64,000 nucleotides of DNA from Erythroxylum novogranatense (Eukaryota; Streptophyta; Magnoliopsida; Malpighiales; Erythroxylaceae), in NCBI GenBank assembly GCA_029891385.1, contig CM057226.1, positions 93,256,977 through 93,320,976 of the forward strand, read 5' to 3'. A program made the translations under genes and the position numbers. The notes under the pieces are model-generated. The model saw nothing but the letters and a program-made list of their open reading frames with translations. It did not search any database and was not told the origin of the DNA. This document shows positions 1 to 12,482 of the stretch, piece after piece. Position 1 is the stretch's first letter; the number at the start of each line of letters is the position of its first letter.

Positions 1-1
1 T

Positions 2-3000
2 CGGAAAGAGGTAGAGTTTGATCTGGGTAATGGTGAGAAGGTGATCTTCAGAGGGGACAGGAAGACACCATCGCCAAGACTGATTTCAGCTATATTAGCT
101 GAATGGATGATGGGCCAGGGATGTGAAGCTTTCTTGGCACATGTTGTGGATGCCGATGTGATTGAAAGGAAGCTAGTAGATTTTCCGATTGTGAGGGAGT
201 TTCCAGATGTGTTCCCAGATGAATTGCTCGTTTTGCCGCCGGTGAGGGAAATCGAGTTTGCCATTGACTTGATTCCCAGAACCGTGCCTATTTCAATACC
301 CCCGTATAGGATGGCTCCAGCTGAGTTGAGGGAGCTGAAGGAACAGTTAGACGAACTATTAGAGAAGGGGTATGTCAGGCTGAGTTCATCTCCTTGGGGA
401 GCACCGGTTTTGTTTTTCAAGAAAAAGGATGGATCATGGCGAATGTGTATTGATTATAGGAGACTCAACAAGGTGACAATTAAGAACAAGTATCCTCTTC
501 CACTGATAGATGACCTGCTTGAACAGCTACAGGGAGCAAGGTCTTTTTCAAGATTGATCTCAGGTCAAGCTATCATCAGCTCAGAATCAAGGAGTCTGAT
601 GTAAGCAAGATAGCGTTCAGGACTCGGTATGGTCATTATGAGTTTTTGGTTATGCCATTCGATTTGACCAATGCTCCAGCTGCTTTTATGGATCTTATGA
701 ATAGGGTCTTCAAGGAATATCTGGATCAGTTTGTCATAGTGTTTATAGATGACATTCTAGTGTATTCTAAGAGTGAAGAAGAACATGAGGAGCATCTCAG
801 GATTGTATTGCAGACTCTGAGGGAGAGAGAGCTTTATTCCAAGTTCAGCAAGTGTGAGTTTTGGCTTCATGAGGTGACTTTCTTTGGGCATGTGATTTCG
901 CAGGATGGTGTATATGTTGATCCGAGGAAAGTCGAAGCAGTGGTGAATTGGCTTGTACCCAAGACAGTGACTGAGGTGAGGAGTTTTCTGGGTCTGGCAG
1001 GTTACTACAATAGGTTCATGGAGGGATTATCCATGATAGCTGCTCCGATGAATAAGCTATTGAGGAAGAATCAGAAGTTTATTTGGACTGAAGAGTGCCA
1101 GAAGAGCTTTGAGGAGCTCAAGCACCGATTGACAAGTGCTCCGGTTCTGATTTTACCTTCTAGTGATGAGGGGTATACGGTGTATAATGACGCTTCGAGG
1201 AAGGGTCTCGGTTGTGTATTGATGCAGGGAGACAGGGTAATAGCTTATGCTTCAAGGCAACTGAAGCCGTATGAGTTGAATTATCATACTCATGATCTGG
1301 AGTTAGCAGCAGTGATCTTTACCTTGAAGATTTGGAGGCATTATCTATATGGGGTTCAGATGAGGATCTTTACAGATCACAAGAGTCTCAAGTACTTACT
1401 GAGCCAAAAGGAGTTAAATTTGAGATAGAGAAGATGGATTGAGTTACTCAAGGATTATGATTTGTTGATTGAGTACCATCCAGGCAAAGCGAATGTAATG
1501 GCGGATGCTTTGAGCAGGAAGTCTTCTATTGCTCATGTTCAGACAGTTTATCTTCCTTTATTGGAAGAGATGGCCAAGCTTAGGATAAGCTTGAAGCAGG
1601 AGGAACCAAATTGCCTTCTAGAAAATTTCAGAGTGAGACCGGTACTCAGGGAGAAGGTTAGGGAGTTGCAAGTGCAGGATGTAGACCTGACCAAGTTTCG
1701 AGAGGAAATTCAGAATGGTAAGACTTCTGAAGTAGTAGTGAGGGAGGATGGACTCATGAAAGTGGGGAGCAGACTTTGTATTCCAGATAGCAGGGAGGTT
1801 AAAGATGAGATTTTGGATGAGGCACACAATGCGCCTTATGCCATGCACCCAGGTAGCACCAGGATGTACAAGGATTTGAGAGAGCATTTCTAATGGAAGG
1901 GCATGAAGAGGGATGTAGCAGAGTATGTCAGTAAGTGTCTCGTGTGTCAGCAAGTCAAGGCTGAACACCAGACGCCTTCAAGCAAGTTAAGGCCATTGCC
2001 CATTCCTGAGTGGAAGTGGCAAAGAGTGACCATGGATTTTCTAATAGGTTTGCCCAAGACCAACAGGAAGTATGATGCCATATAGGTTATTGTAGATCGG
2101 TTGACGAAGTCAACCCATTTTCTGGCAATTAAGCAGACTGATTCGTTGCATGTGCTAGCCAAGAAGTACATCGATGAGATAGTAAGATTGCATGGGATTC
2201 TAGATTCCATAATTTCTGACAGGGATCCTCGATTCACTTCGAGATTTTAGGGAAGTTTGCAGGAAGCTTTAGGTACTAAGCTGCATTTTAGTATGGATTT
2301 TTACCCTCAGACGGATGGTCAATCTGAAAGGACCATTCGGACACTTGAGGGAATGCTCAGGGTATGTGTGTTGGATTTTAAGGGAGCTTGGGATGAGCAT
2401 TTTCCATTGGTCAAATTTGCTTATAATAATTCGTACCATTCGAGCATTTAGATGGCTCCATATGAGGCATTGTATGGAAGGAGGTATAGGACTCCGATAT
2501 GTTGGGATGAAGAAGGAGAGAGGAAACTGGTAGGACCAGAATTGATTCAGATGACAATGGATAAAGTCAATCTGGTTAAGCAGCAGCGTAAGGCAGCTCA
2601 GGATAGGATGAAGAGTTACACTGATGCTCATCGAACGGAGATGGAGTATGAGGTTGGCGAGAAAGTGTTTCTTAAGACGTCTCCTTGGAAAGGAGTAATG
2701 AGGTTTGGCAAGAAGGGCAAGTTGAGTCCAAGATATGTGGGTCCTTATGAGATTCTTGAGAGGATCGGACCACTAGCCTACAGGTTGGCGTTGCCTCCGG
2801 AGTTGTCCCAGATTCATGATGTCTTTCATGTTTCCATACTGAGGAGGTATAGATTGGATCCTTCTCATGTCATTCAGGCTACAGAAATTCAGTTAAGAGA
2901 TGATTTGAGCTATGAGGAGCTTCCAATAGAGATCTTGGACACAAAGGAAAAGGTCCTCAGGAACGAGACGGTTCATCTAGTTAAATTTCTGTGGAGAAAC

Positions 3001-3087
3001 CATTTAGTGGAAGAAGCCACGTGGGAGCCATTGGACGCCATGAAGGAGAAGTATCCGCGTCTCTTCGATGATTCAGGTAAATTTTGA
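2..3087 (+). pseudogene. pol: Ty3/gypsy chromovirus pol (element A), 5' end outside window
   Basis: This is the downstream part of a retrotransposon polyprotein that copies element RNA into DNA and integrates it. Reading in frame from base 2 gives the end of the protease linker, then reverse transcriptase (PPYRMAP near 300, FIDD catalytic box near 745), RNase H (near 1180-1420), an H2C2 integrase zinc finger (near 1845-1965), the integrase core (MDF near 2035, SDRDPRF near 2218) and a C-terminal chromodomain ending in KYPRLFDD. The chromodomain marks the Tekay/Del chromovirus group. It is broken by a one-base loss near 551 and by in-frame stops at 1426, 1891, 2083, 2248 and 2449. Comparison with element B shows that the first three replace Gln, Trp and Trp. 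A polypurine tract and LTR follow directly. Confidence 0.93.
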
Positions 3088-3103
3088 GGACGAAATTTCT
3101 TTT

Positions 3104-3116
3104 AAGAGGGGGAGAA
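3104..3116 (+). other. Polypurine tract of element A
   Basis: The purine run AAGAGGGGGAGAA lies 17 bases after the chromodomain stop and one base before the LTR start TGTTGGG. In LTR retrotransposons this tract primes plus-strand DNA synthesis. Its position fixes the 3' LTR start at 3118. Confidence 0.85.
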
Positions 3117-4070
3117 ATGTTGGGCCCCAAATCGTTTTCTTGATGTTATTGAGTATGAATATTGAAAATTGTTCGAGTTATTGCATAGTTTGATTTTTGT
3201 AGTATTAGGTGGAAAATTAGGATGAATTTGAGATTAGTATGGAATAAGTGATTATAAAAGGGTAAAAACTTATGAGGGCATTATAGGAAGTTCACTTAAG
3301 TTGGGATGGTTAAAGCCTAACTAGGAGGGGCATTCTAGTCTTTGTGCCTTCATTGAGAGATTAAGAAGAAAAGAAAGAAAGGAAAAGAAGGGAGGAGAGG
3401 AGAAGAGAGAGTATCGTGAAAGAGAGGAGAAGAAGAGGAAAGGAGGAGCTAGGGTCAAGGTTTTCAAAGGATTCAAGCTTCAACCGAAATCAAGTGAGGC
3501 AAGAGGATCAAGAGGTTCAAGAGGAAACTCATTCCTAGGCAAGAACAAGCAAGGAATTCAAGGTGGGTTCATGTTTATAATAGAGTAAATAAGTTACTCA
3601 TTATTTTGTTCAAATCAAGAAAGATTTAATGCTTTAAATTGCATCATCAATGATTGCATTACAAGCTATTGTGGAATGATTATATGCTGCTATATGATTT
3701 GCATTCATGATTATTAAAAAGATTTTAAAAGGGGTTTTCTCCTTTCAAGAACACATGCACATGAAATCATGTTTTCCAAAATATATGAAAAGCCAGTCCC
3801 AAGCAAGTGCCGGTTTAGCAATTAAGTTTACAAGACTTTGAATCATGCATGTTGTGTGGGTTTGAGGTAGTCCTAAGAACTGTCACGTGCACGTTGACCA
3901 TGAAAAGGCTTCTCCCGCCTGCCCGCTAGTGGCACGGAGCTCCCCACAAGGACTCCAACTACGACTACACAGGACCATGTAGATGAAAATGTGTAGTACG
4001 TCATGAACCCGGACTAACCCAAACCATTATGCTATGCTTATGTGATTATGATCTGTTATTATGTTTCATG

Positions 4071-7000
4071 TGTTGGACCCCGAACCTAGAAGTGAAAATT
4101 AAAAATATGAAAATGAAAGTAAATGAGTATTTTGTATGTGATTTGTGTTATAAATGATTATGATATTGGAATGTAAATCATGTCTGGATGGTGAGTTAAG
4201 AAACCCTTAGTATGAATTATGGTTATATATGTGAGATCTTATACAAAATCAAGAGAGGAAATTTGGTAAATGACATGATGCTATTGAATGTAGGAAATCA
4301 TGTGCATTGAGGTTGAATGTAGAATAAAAATGTATATGCTGATTCAAGGGAAATTAAGGAATTATTGAAATAGAATTGGCTAAAGTTGCCTTTTATGAAT
4401 TTGTAACTTGATCTTTTATCTTTCTAACGAGATCAAGTATGCAAGATTTCGAGATCGGAGTTAAGAGTTATAGTTGATACAAGTTATGATGTTATTTAAG
4501 ATTGATGTTAGTGATGCTTTGATGAATGTTTTAGAATTGTGGTTTGAAGAACCAATTTAGTTGAGATTTGAGAAATTCATGAATTGAATTTGTTGCTTGA
4601 ATTGTTATGAAGTGTTTAGGCCTTTGAATAAGTAAATATGTGAAGATTATAAGTGTATATGATGTTAGTTGGGATGTGAGAAAATTTGGAAAAAGCTTGA
4701 AGAGGTTTTTGAAATCTCATGTCCGTTAAACAGACATGGGAGTCCGTTTAACGGACACCCTCGGGTCAAAAGGACCCCTCCCCTTGCTGATGTCTGTTAG
4801 ACGGACATGGATGTCCGTTTAACGGACATTCTCGGATGTTTTGGGGCACTTTGGGCCGTATGTGTCCGTTAAACGGACATGCATGTTCGTTTAACGGACA
4901 GCCATAGGTCAACTGGTGAAAAACATGATTTTGACCATTTTGGAGGCCGATTTGGACTTTGTGGTCTTCATAAGAGTTGTATATCTGGAAGTCTAGTTTC
5001 TAATGGTCTAAGAAAGAAAGCCATCCGATTTCTAGATTGAACGTTATGATATTTGCGCCAAAAGAGTTTCAAATCGATTTAGGGTTTGAGCATGTTGTAT
5101 TGTTTTGATCATAACTCACTCATCCGACCTCGGATTGAGGTGATTCTTGAAGCATTGAATTCCTAATACATGTATCCTTCTCTCCATGAAAATTTGTATC
5201 AATTGGAATTGAATTGAAAAAGTTTGATTGAATCATATGATAATCGGAATGATTTGTTTCATTCTGATCTTGCTATTTTCCTTCCTCATCCGACCTTGTG
5301 AAATCATTTGCCTATATCTTTTCCGTCCGACATCCGAATGACTTGGTTCTCAAAGCGTTGGATTCCTAAGACAATAAATTTCATGTTATGTGAAAATTAT
5401 AAAGTTTAGAGCTTTAATTGAGTAAAATTATCTTAATCAAAGTGAGATAGGAAAGTTTCTAAACATAATTTAGTATTTTGTGAAATTAGGGATCTGTGAA
5501 GATCCGATTGAAGCGAGGTTTGAGGAAAAATAAAATTAAGACATGGGGCTACAATTTTTATGAAGAAATAAAATTTCAATTTAACCTTTAAGAATGTCTA
5601 TTTGTGGAAGGAAGTGAATTACGAGAAAATGTGTTAGTAGAACGATATGTCCGATATGTTTGGACTATAACTTTTGATGTAGTGCTCCGAATTGGATGAT
5701 TCTTGTTTCATTATGAAAGTAAGACATATAGGAACAATTCTCTAGAAGGAAGTTCTGTCAAATTCTTTCAAATTGATAGTGTGAAACATGTCCGCAAGTG
5801 AGCATGACTTAAAGAAATATTCAGGGGCAGTTTTGGAAGTTAACTTAAAGATTAAAGTTTATAGGCATTTGAGGAGGGGCAAAAGGCTCTTTTCACCCCC
5901 ATTTTAATGACATGGAATATAAGAAAAGGGGATGGTCGTTGGTTCTAGAAGAAGGGCACGAAAATGAGAAGAAAGGAAAGAAAGAAAAGGAGAGAAGGAA
6001 GAGAATCGGTGGAGATGAAGGAGAAAGGTAAGAGAAAGGGATAGGGTTCTGATTTTGTGATCTTCTAAAGGTATTTTTGAGTAGTTTCCAAAGGGAAAAG
6101 ATGGAAGAAGTCAAGAGTTTCCTTCCAAGCAAGAAGAATTTCGAAAATGAAGAAGATAAAAGGTAAGAGATGGTTTTGATCTTTGAGTTTTTAGTGAGTT
6201 TTTGGTTGATTTAGCTTAAGATGGATATGGGTTTGTTATTTATGAAGTTAATTTAAGTGATTATGCATTGAGTTATGTTTAATTTTGGATGGTTGATTGA
6301 ATTAGGGTTTGTGATTTGAATTGGGGCAAATTCAAGAAAGGATTGGAGAAATTGAAGCTTTCAACCCCAAGCATGGATAAGAGGTGGGTGATATGTTTAT
6401 TTTCAAATTATGAGCTAATTATAAGTTTGGTTTTATAAGCTATTATCTTACAAATGATTGAATCAATTTCTTTTGAAATGATTTATAAAGTGTTAAAGTC
6501 ATTGTTTACAAATGATTTACGAAAAATTCTACCATTGTTTCGGACAATTGTCCATAAATGACTTGAATTGTTATTCAATAAACTTGAAATACTTATTTGA
6601 GTTCATTATGTTAAATTGATTGATAATTTGATTGATTATGTGAACTTGTGTGATAGTGTGATATGATCGATATTGTATTTTGAAATTGTGATGACATGAA
6701 AAGTTGAATTTCTGAAATGTGCCTTCGGGCAATATGAGTTTTCAAGTATAAATACGTGTTACATGGGTTTGGTTAGGTCCCTCATGTGGAGTCAGTGCAC
6801 TGGTCTCGTTGATTTTAAAGCCTTCTCCCGGCTGCCCGCTAGCGGCATAGGAGCTCCGTTTTTGGACTCCCCATATGTGTTTCACGGCTGCACAGGACCG
6901 TTTTGCGGGAATGTGCAGTACGTCATGTGTTATGGACCGACCCAAACCGTTGATGTGTTTAATGTGTTTAGTGTTTTTGCTTTGTTTATAATGTGCTGCA

Positions 7001-8448
7001 CTTCATGTTTTCAATGGTTTGAAATTTTGACAAATGAGACATTGGGATTTTCAACTATAAGAATTTTGAAAAACTGTTTGTAAATGTTTATGAAAGATGT
7101 TGAGAATTGAGAAGATTTTGAGAAATAAGCCTTCGCTGTTTTCGATCAACTGAAATTAAGGTTTGAAAATACTTTTGCTTATCATTTGTTAAATAAACAT
7201 CTTATCCACGAGCTTCCGAGCTCACCCCCCTTTCATCCCCATCTCCAGGTATTCGTGCAGGAGATTGGATGAAAGACATCAAGACATCAGTCTTTGTACA
7301 TGTTTTGTACTTTGTGTATTTGGTTTAAGATTAGTGGAAATGGACTATGGCTTAGAATTCCATTAGAATATTGTAAGCTTTTGGTTCATAATGTATTTTG
7401 GATTATGCAATTGTATAAGATTTTGGTTTATGGGAATTAGAAATGTATTTAGTTATGGATGGTGTATATTGAATTTGTATATAAAGTGAATTGAGTTATG
7501 AATGTAATTGGGATATATATATTTATATGGATATAGATGAATGTGTTGTTGATGAAATATGGATTGTGATGATTGATGAATGCAATTGGGTATGGCAAAT
7601 GACTCGAGATGGTTTAGAATTTAGGTTTGCGTTTCTGCTGAGATCCCGGAAGGAGGGTCCGGTAGATTATGATGTATGTGTGATTGCTGAAAGTTATAGC
7701 AGTGAGTTTACTATTTGCAGGTTTTTGGATAGGTTAAAATGCAACTGTCATGCTGCCCAAATTTTCTTAATAAAATGGGTTGTATGGTACTAATAATGTG
7801 AGAATAAGCTTTCTTAAGTGTATTAATGTATATATTTATGGGTTTATTGGCAAGAGTGTGAAATTGCTTTGGCAAGAAATGAGAGTAAGGATAAGAGTAT
7901 GTTTCGTTATGAAGATTTTGAGTTATCGCTTAATTAGAAGATTGTGGTTAAGAATTGAGATTTGTATGAGGTAAACTTTCCAAGGGCGGAATTTATGTGT
8001 TTGTTTTTAAATAAGATGGATTAAATGATGAAAGAAAAGAGAAAAACAAAATTTATACCGGTTCGTATAGGTCAAGTATAAGGTATCCAACGCAACGCTT
8101 CCTTAAGATAATTATTCCCAGATGTCGGACACTTGTAATGCTATTCGATTTCTTTTCATTTTTATTTTCTGATTCCCAATAGTATTCGATCATATCGAAT
8201 TCATCTGTTTGTTTGGCATTCGTATTCGATTCCATGCGATTTCCATTTGTATTCGTTTCGACTTAATTGATATTCGATTTCGGTTGGATTCGATCCTATC
8301 AGTTTCGCATTTGTTTCGTTTCATTCGCTTTGGTTTTCGATTTTCATTCCTCTTCAAGAGTGGTTATGAGAGATCATGTTAAGTTTATAAACAGTGGGTT
8401 TTCGAGTGTTAAGTGTAAGAAGTTGGGTTCCGGATACGGGATCCAACA
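4071..8448 (+). mobile_element. Nested Tekay-type solo LTR with perfect target duplication
   Basis: It begins TGTTGGACCCC and ends GGATCCAACA. The 5-bp target TCATG is present on both sides (4066-4070 and 8449-8453). No internal coding region lies between, so this is a solo LTR left by recombination between two LTRs of an inserted element. At 4378 bp it is long. It shares the GC-rich block (variant at 6822-6841) and the ACGAGCTTCCGAGCTCACCCC segment (about 7207) with the host LTR, so a relative of element A inserted into A. Short reading frames inside it carry no recognisable domain. A palindrome cluster sits at 4721-4899. Confidence 0.88.
4721..4899 (+). repeat. Triplicated 71-bp unit carrying palindrome pairs
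   Basis: Three copies of the 15-mer GTCCGTTAAACGGAC (starts 4721, 4792, 4863) are each followed 21-22 bases later by its reverse complement GTCCGTTTAACGGAC (starts 4742, 4813, 4885). Each 15-mer is itself an imperfect palindrome. The first-arm spacing is exactly 71 bp twice. Copies differ by one to two bases. The cluster lies in the left part of the solo LTR, upstream of the presumed transcription start. Confidence 0.9.
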
Positions 8449-9013
8449 TCATGCATCATGAATTGTTCAAGAATCAAGCATTTCAAGAAAATGACTCATA
8501 CATACTCATTCACTATGATTTCAACAAGTACCACGGCAATGAGTTATTTTTGAATACTTTTTCTTATTTCTATATTATAAACATGTACTCACGAGCTTTA
8601 TAGCTCACCCCCTCATTTCCTCCCCCATTCAGGTGACGAGCAAGAGACCGAGTGAGTCACGAGTTATGGCAGCACTCCATTTTTGTTTATGTTATACTTT
8701 TGGAAGTCAAGGCTTTAGTTACATTTCAAGTTTATTGGTTCAAGTGTATTTTGAATTTTTGGCCTTTTAGTTCAACTTGTAATTTGGTTTGAAATGTCAT
8801 TAAAGCTTTGTAAAACTCATCATTTGAATATCAAAGTATGGATGCGTTTGTTTTAATCATGAAAGCAAGTTTTGAGTTTGTTCACGTTGGGACCATTGAG
8901 CTTCCGACGGTCTTTTTCCTTAATCGTTTAATTTACACGTTCCACCTCACGCATCAAGCATCATGCATCATGCTCTCATGTCCGATGTTGGGTTCCGAAA
9001 ATGGGGTCCAACA

Positions 9014-9581
9014 AATATTTTGTATATGTGAGTGACAGGCACTCAGTCACAACAATAAGAACGAATGTGAGTCCCATACAAATGACATATGCATAATATG
9101 GTTGTTTGAGTGAATTGAATATGAATGTGAACGTGAAATTCTGTATGATATGTGAATTATGTATTATGTGACTAGCTAAGCCATCGATGATGGTTGTTCA
9201 TTAAGTTCATAAAACTCACCCAAAATTTGCAATTATTTTTCAGGATCAGAAGAATACCCCGTTAGGCCAACAATAGTATGCTTGCAGCATTCAGTGAAGC
9301 ATAGGAGTCGGGATCAGTTCGCGTCTGCATTTGTGTTTTCTCATTTTGTATTGAATTGTATATTCCGCAACTTTTTGTATAAATTGTTTTAATTGTAAAT
9401 GTTGATGAGTGAATGTGGACCTAATTTGATTACTGAATTCCGTATATTGTGTTTGTGATTTCAAAAAAAAATACCGATTTCTGAATTTGTTAAGCACTTT
9501 AGCACGCCACCCTCGTGGGGCACGGACTCAGATATTGCCATCGATGTTGGGTTCGAGTAATCGCGACAGTGGGATGCTACA
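9014..9581 (+). repeat. LTR remnant of a TGTAACATCCC-type gypsy family
   Basis: The segment ends GGGATGCTACA at 9581, the expected right end of an LTR that starts TGTAACATCCC. Its body matches in order the right part of the LTR of element B: CCATCGATGATGG near 9180 against 52049, an ACTCACCCAA stretch, then a GC-rich end. No left end or internal region is visible. Element A adjoins it exactly at 9013, so A probably inserted into this older LTR. Confidence 0.65.
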
Positions 9582-10650
9582 TTAAAGGTCATCATAACGT
9601 GCTTGTTCATTTTCTCTCAAGACTTAGAAAGGCAATCTAACTTCTCATTCCTATGTTAAAAAATCCAATTCCTCTCTTCATTCTTGCAATTATGGATTTC
9701 CATCTTTAGGCTAGAATCAATAAATTTTTTTCTTCAATAACTTGAAACCCTCCTCAAGTTTTCGATGAATTTGTTGTTTTTCTATGCCAAAGTCTTTTTT
9801 GTTACCTTCATCTTTTTTTTAACACCTTAAACATTCCTACTCATCCACTTCACTTTGACATCTTAACATCATATTAGACTCTGTACCATTTCCATAACTC
9901 TTTTATTGAACCCATTTTGTGGCGTCTCTGGGTTGTATGCGTCCTCTTTGCCTATCCCATTGCTTTATCTTCGCTATATGTTTACCAACATTTGGCTAAT
10001 CCTACCAATGCCAATTCTTTATTATGGACATTCTTAGAATGGTTCCAACCATTGTCAAAGTGGCATATCTAATTAAGTCAAATAATAAATAGATACCAGT
10101 TATGTAGTATTCCCTTGGTTGAACAAAAAGCTCATTCTACTTGTATTGTCTACCATCCTTACATCATGATTGACAATGTTTATGTTTACACCATTAGTAA
10201 TTTCCAAATATGGAGAACCTCCATTGACTGGCTAAGAAACCATAAAGATTTAATGCATGATCTTTATCACTTCTTAGAATACCTTAATCATCATTCCAAA
10301 TTTAGTAAGCCTACTACTTTCACATCTCTGGGTCCATACCTTCCATAGCCCATTTCACCAACTGTTGGATAGTGGTCATTTGTTGACTAATTTACTCACA
10401 TAGTTTTTAGCATTATGGCAGGAGAACTACCATGTCCACCTGTTATTGGGCCCTAGAAGATTTTTGAAGAAGGAGAAAGCTTAACTACTTATAAGGCCAA
10501 AGACAATACCAAACTTCCAGATTATTTCCAAAACACTAAAGAACTATGGCGTCTAGTTTGGAATGATGCAGAAATAGCCCATTTCATAAAAGAAATGGAA
10601 AAATTGGATGATGATATGTCTGTTTTTGATGATGACAGTGGTCCTTGATC
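9582..10650 (+). pseudogene. Degraded pararetrovirus-like coding relic
   Basis: One plus-strand reading path with several stops runs through the segment. Its clearest parts are a 77-residue stretch (10115-10348) and a stretch from an ATG near 10413 that begins MAGELPCPP and ends in an acidic EKLDDDMSVFDDDSG tail. A TATA-bearing region follows, as expected where a caulimovirid reading frame ends before the viral promoter. I see no catalytic motif, so the viral assignment is an inference from general character, from layout and from clear viral relics elsewhere in the window. It could also be an unrelated decayed ORF. Confidence 0.3.
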
Positions 10651-10769
10651 CTTATCTGTAGTACCCCGTTAAAAAATTCCTTCTTATCACTAAGAAATAA
10701 TACTGGGAACTAGTGTTTTCTAATAATTTTCACTTTCATTATGCACTTTTGTATTTTAGTTTACATTAT

Positions 10770-10880
10770 TATACTATGTAGGGCTGTCATTTTCCTCCCT
10801 TGTTTGGCCTATAAAATCAAGGCTTCACTTCCGTTATAAACACTCCTAGTTCCATTAGTAATATAAAGGGTGTTTTATCC
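10770..10880 (+). promoter_or_regulatory. Promoter-like segment with TATA box
   Basis: TATAAAA at 10810-10816 follows a T-rich stretch and precedes a spaced run of purines and short leaders. The placement after a possible viral 3' coding end resembles the pararetrovirus intergenic promoter, but no primer site is seen nearby. Evidence is positional only. Confidence 0.25.
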
Positions 10881-11864
10881 CATGGCTTCCTTCTAAGTTT
10901 TCTCTCTCTTGAAAGCTTGATTCTTAAATAATGAAGTTCCAATCATACAAAAAGACGAGTATGCTCTACATTTGCCTCTTTATGAGGATCTTGTGTATTA
11001 GAAAGTCTTAGACTGGAGATCTTGTTTGAGGTCTAAGTTATGCATGAAATGATTGGTCAGTTTAGATTCCTAAGGGCAGGCTTTAAAAGTTGATGCCTAT
11101 GGAGAGAAGAAGGGCTTATGTCTAAGCTAGCATAACTAGAATCTAAGCTACAGTCACCCCTTGTTTCTCTTTTGCCCAAAGGTTGCCAATATATTTGTAG
11201 GTGTAATTATAATATAAAAATAACATAATAATATTACACAAATATGTTATAGAGGTATATTTTAATAGAATTTTAAAAAGTTTTTACAAAATATGTTATT
11301 AAATTAATATTACTTAATTTCATAAAGTAAATTTAGCATAAATTTAATAAAGCATTATAGTTGTTCCCTTAACATATACAATCGTGAATTTCTTCTTATA
11401 AAGACTAATGAGGATCTTCATCGATTTTGATTAGTTCATATAGTTTAATTGGCTATTCCATATATCTACAATGTCAACTTGCTCCTTTTCCCTTTTGATG
11501 TGCAACATTTTCATTGATGCTATTTAGATTATCTTTCTTAAAAGTTTTATAAGAAAATTTTGTTATTATGAATATAAATTGATGTTTCTACTTAAAATAA
11601 TAAATTTTGGTTATTCAATTAAATATAAGGAAATATAACATAGTAATAGTTTAATTAAATACAAAAGTATGTATATTATTAAATTTCCATAATCACAATA
11701 AAGTGATAAATTATTGAAATCCAAAATTTTTAAATTTATCTATTTAGAAAAATATCTTATTTTATTTAATTTTCATTTAATAAATGATCTAAGCAATACA
11801 AGTATTCTTCTGTACAAACTCGTGTCCCATTTAATCTATAAGGCATAAAAGTGTAGAGTTTTTA
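10881..11864. other. AT-rich interval without recognisable features
   Basis: Roughly 1 kb of AT-rich sequence. The first 300 bases are moderately mixed and could be viral leader sequence; the rest shows no long reading frame, clear repeat or RNA gene. Confidence 0.5.
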
Positions 11865-12126
11865 TACAAGGAAAATAAAATAGAATAAAACACTAAAACA
11901 AAGAGAAAAATAAATGAGAGTTGAAAAAGGAGGATTTTTTTTGCAAAATTGTTGTTCCAAAATAAATAACATAATTGTAGTGATGTCAACAACCATCTAA
12001 AGACTTCCTAAAATTAAGGTTAAAAGAATACATTCAAGTAACAAACTGATCTCCTAAGTATTAGGATTGTTATTGACTAAGCCAACATAATAAAACAACT
12101 AACAATCACTTATCTTATTTATAACA
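11865..12126 (-). repeat. 3' LTR of old copia element D
   Basis: About 260 bp that repeat, with many differences, at 17291-17575. Shared strings include CCTAAAATTAAGGT, CTGATCTCCTAA against TTGATCTCCTAA, and CACTTATCTTATTT. On the minus strand the LTR starts TGTTATAAATAAG at 12126. A weak purine tract (AAGGGATACAT) precedes it. The left end is approximate. Confidence 0.65.
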
Positions 12127-12207
12127 ATGTATCCCTTAAATTGATAGTTTTAGAATTTAATTTTGTTGTGCAATACCATCAAACGTGATTCTTTAAAGTG
12201 CAAACTC

Positions 12208-12482
12208 CCATTAGCCTTCTTAAATTCTAAAAGGGAAGAAATAAGAGGTTTGGTTAACATATCGATTAATTGTTCTTCTATTCTACAATACTTGTGGTTA
12301 ATTATTCCATCATTGTTTAGATCTCTCATTTATTTTTCTCTTGCTTTCATTAATTATTCCATTAGCCTTCTTAAATTCTAAAAGGGAAGAAATAAGAGGT
12401 TTGGTTAACATATCGATTAATTGTTCTTCTATTCTACAATACTTGTGGTTAATTATTCCATCATTGTTTAGATCTCTCATTA
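12208..12482. repeat. Tandem duplication of about 123 bp, 151-bp period
   Basis: The stretch starting CCATTAGCCTTCTTAAATTC at 12208 recurs almost unchanged at 12359 and both copies run to ATCTCTCATT. It duplicates part of the RNase H region of element D. High identity between copies means the duplication is much younger than the element. Confidence 0.85.

Larger units (their letters stand above)
3118..9013 (+). repeat. 3' LTR of element A, interrupted by a nested solo LTR
   Basis: The LTR starts TGTTGGGCCCC at 3118 and ends GGGGTCCAACA at 9013, so it has the expected TG...CA inverted ends. A related LTR occupies 4071-8448. Without that insert and its duplicated 5-bp target, the LTR is about 1.5 kb (3118-4070 plus 8454-9013). 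The left part holds a purine-rich stretch (3364-3450) and a GC-rich block CTTCTCCCGCCTGCCCGCTA (3909-3928) that recurs in three other LTRs of this window. The right part holds the usual ACGAGCTTTATAGCTCACCCC segment before the end. The partner 5' LTR is outside the window. Confidence 0.85.

Noticed and set aside
6763..7083. 106-codon frame in the solo LTR
   Set aside because: It runs across the conserved GC-rich LTR block, which is non-coding in the other three LTRs.
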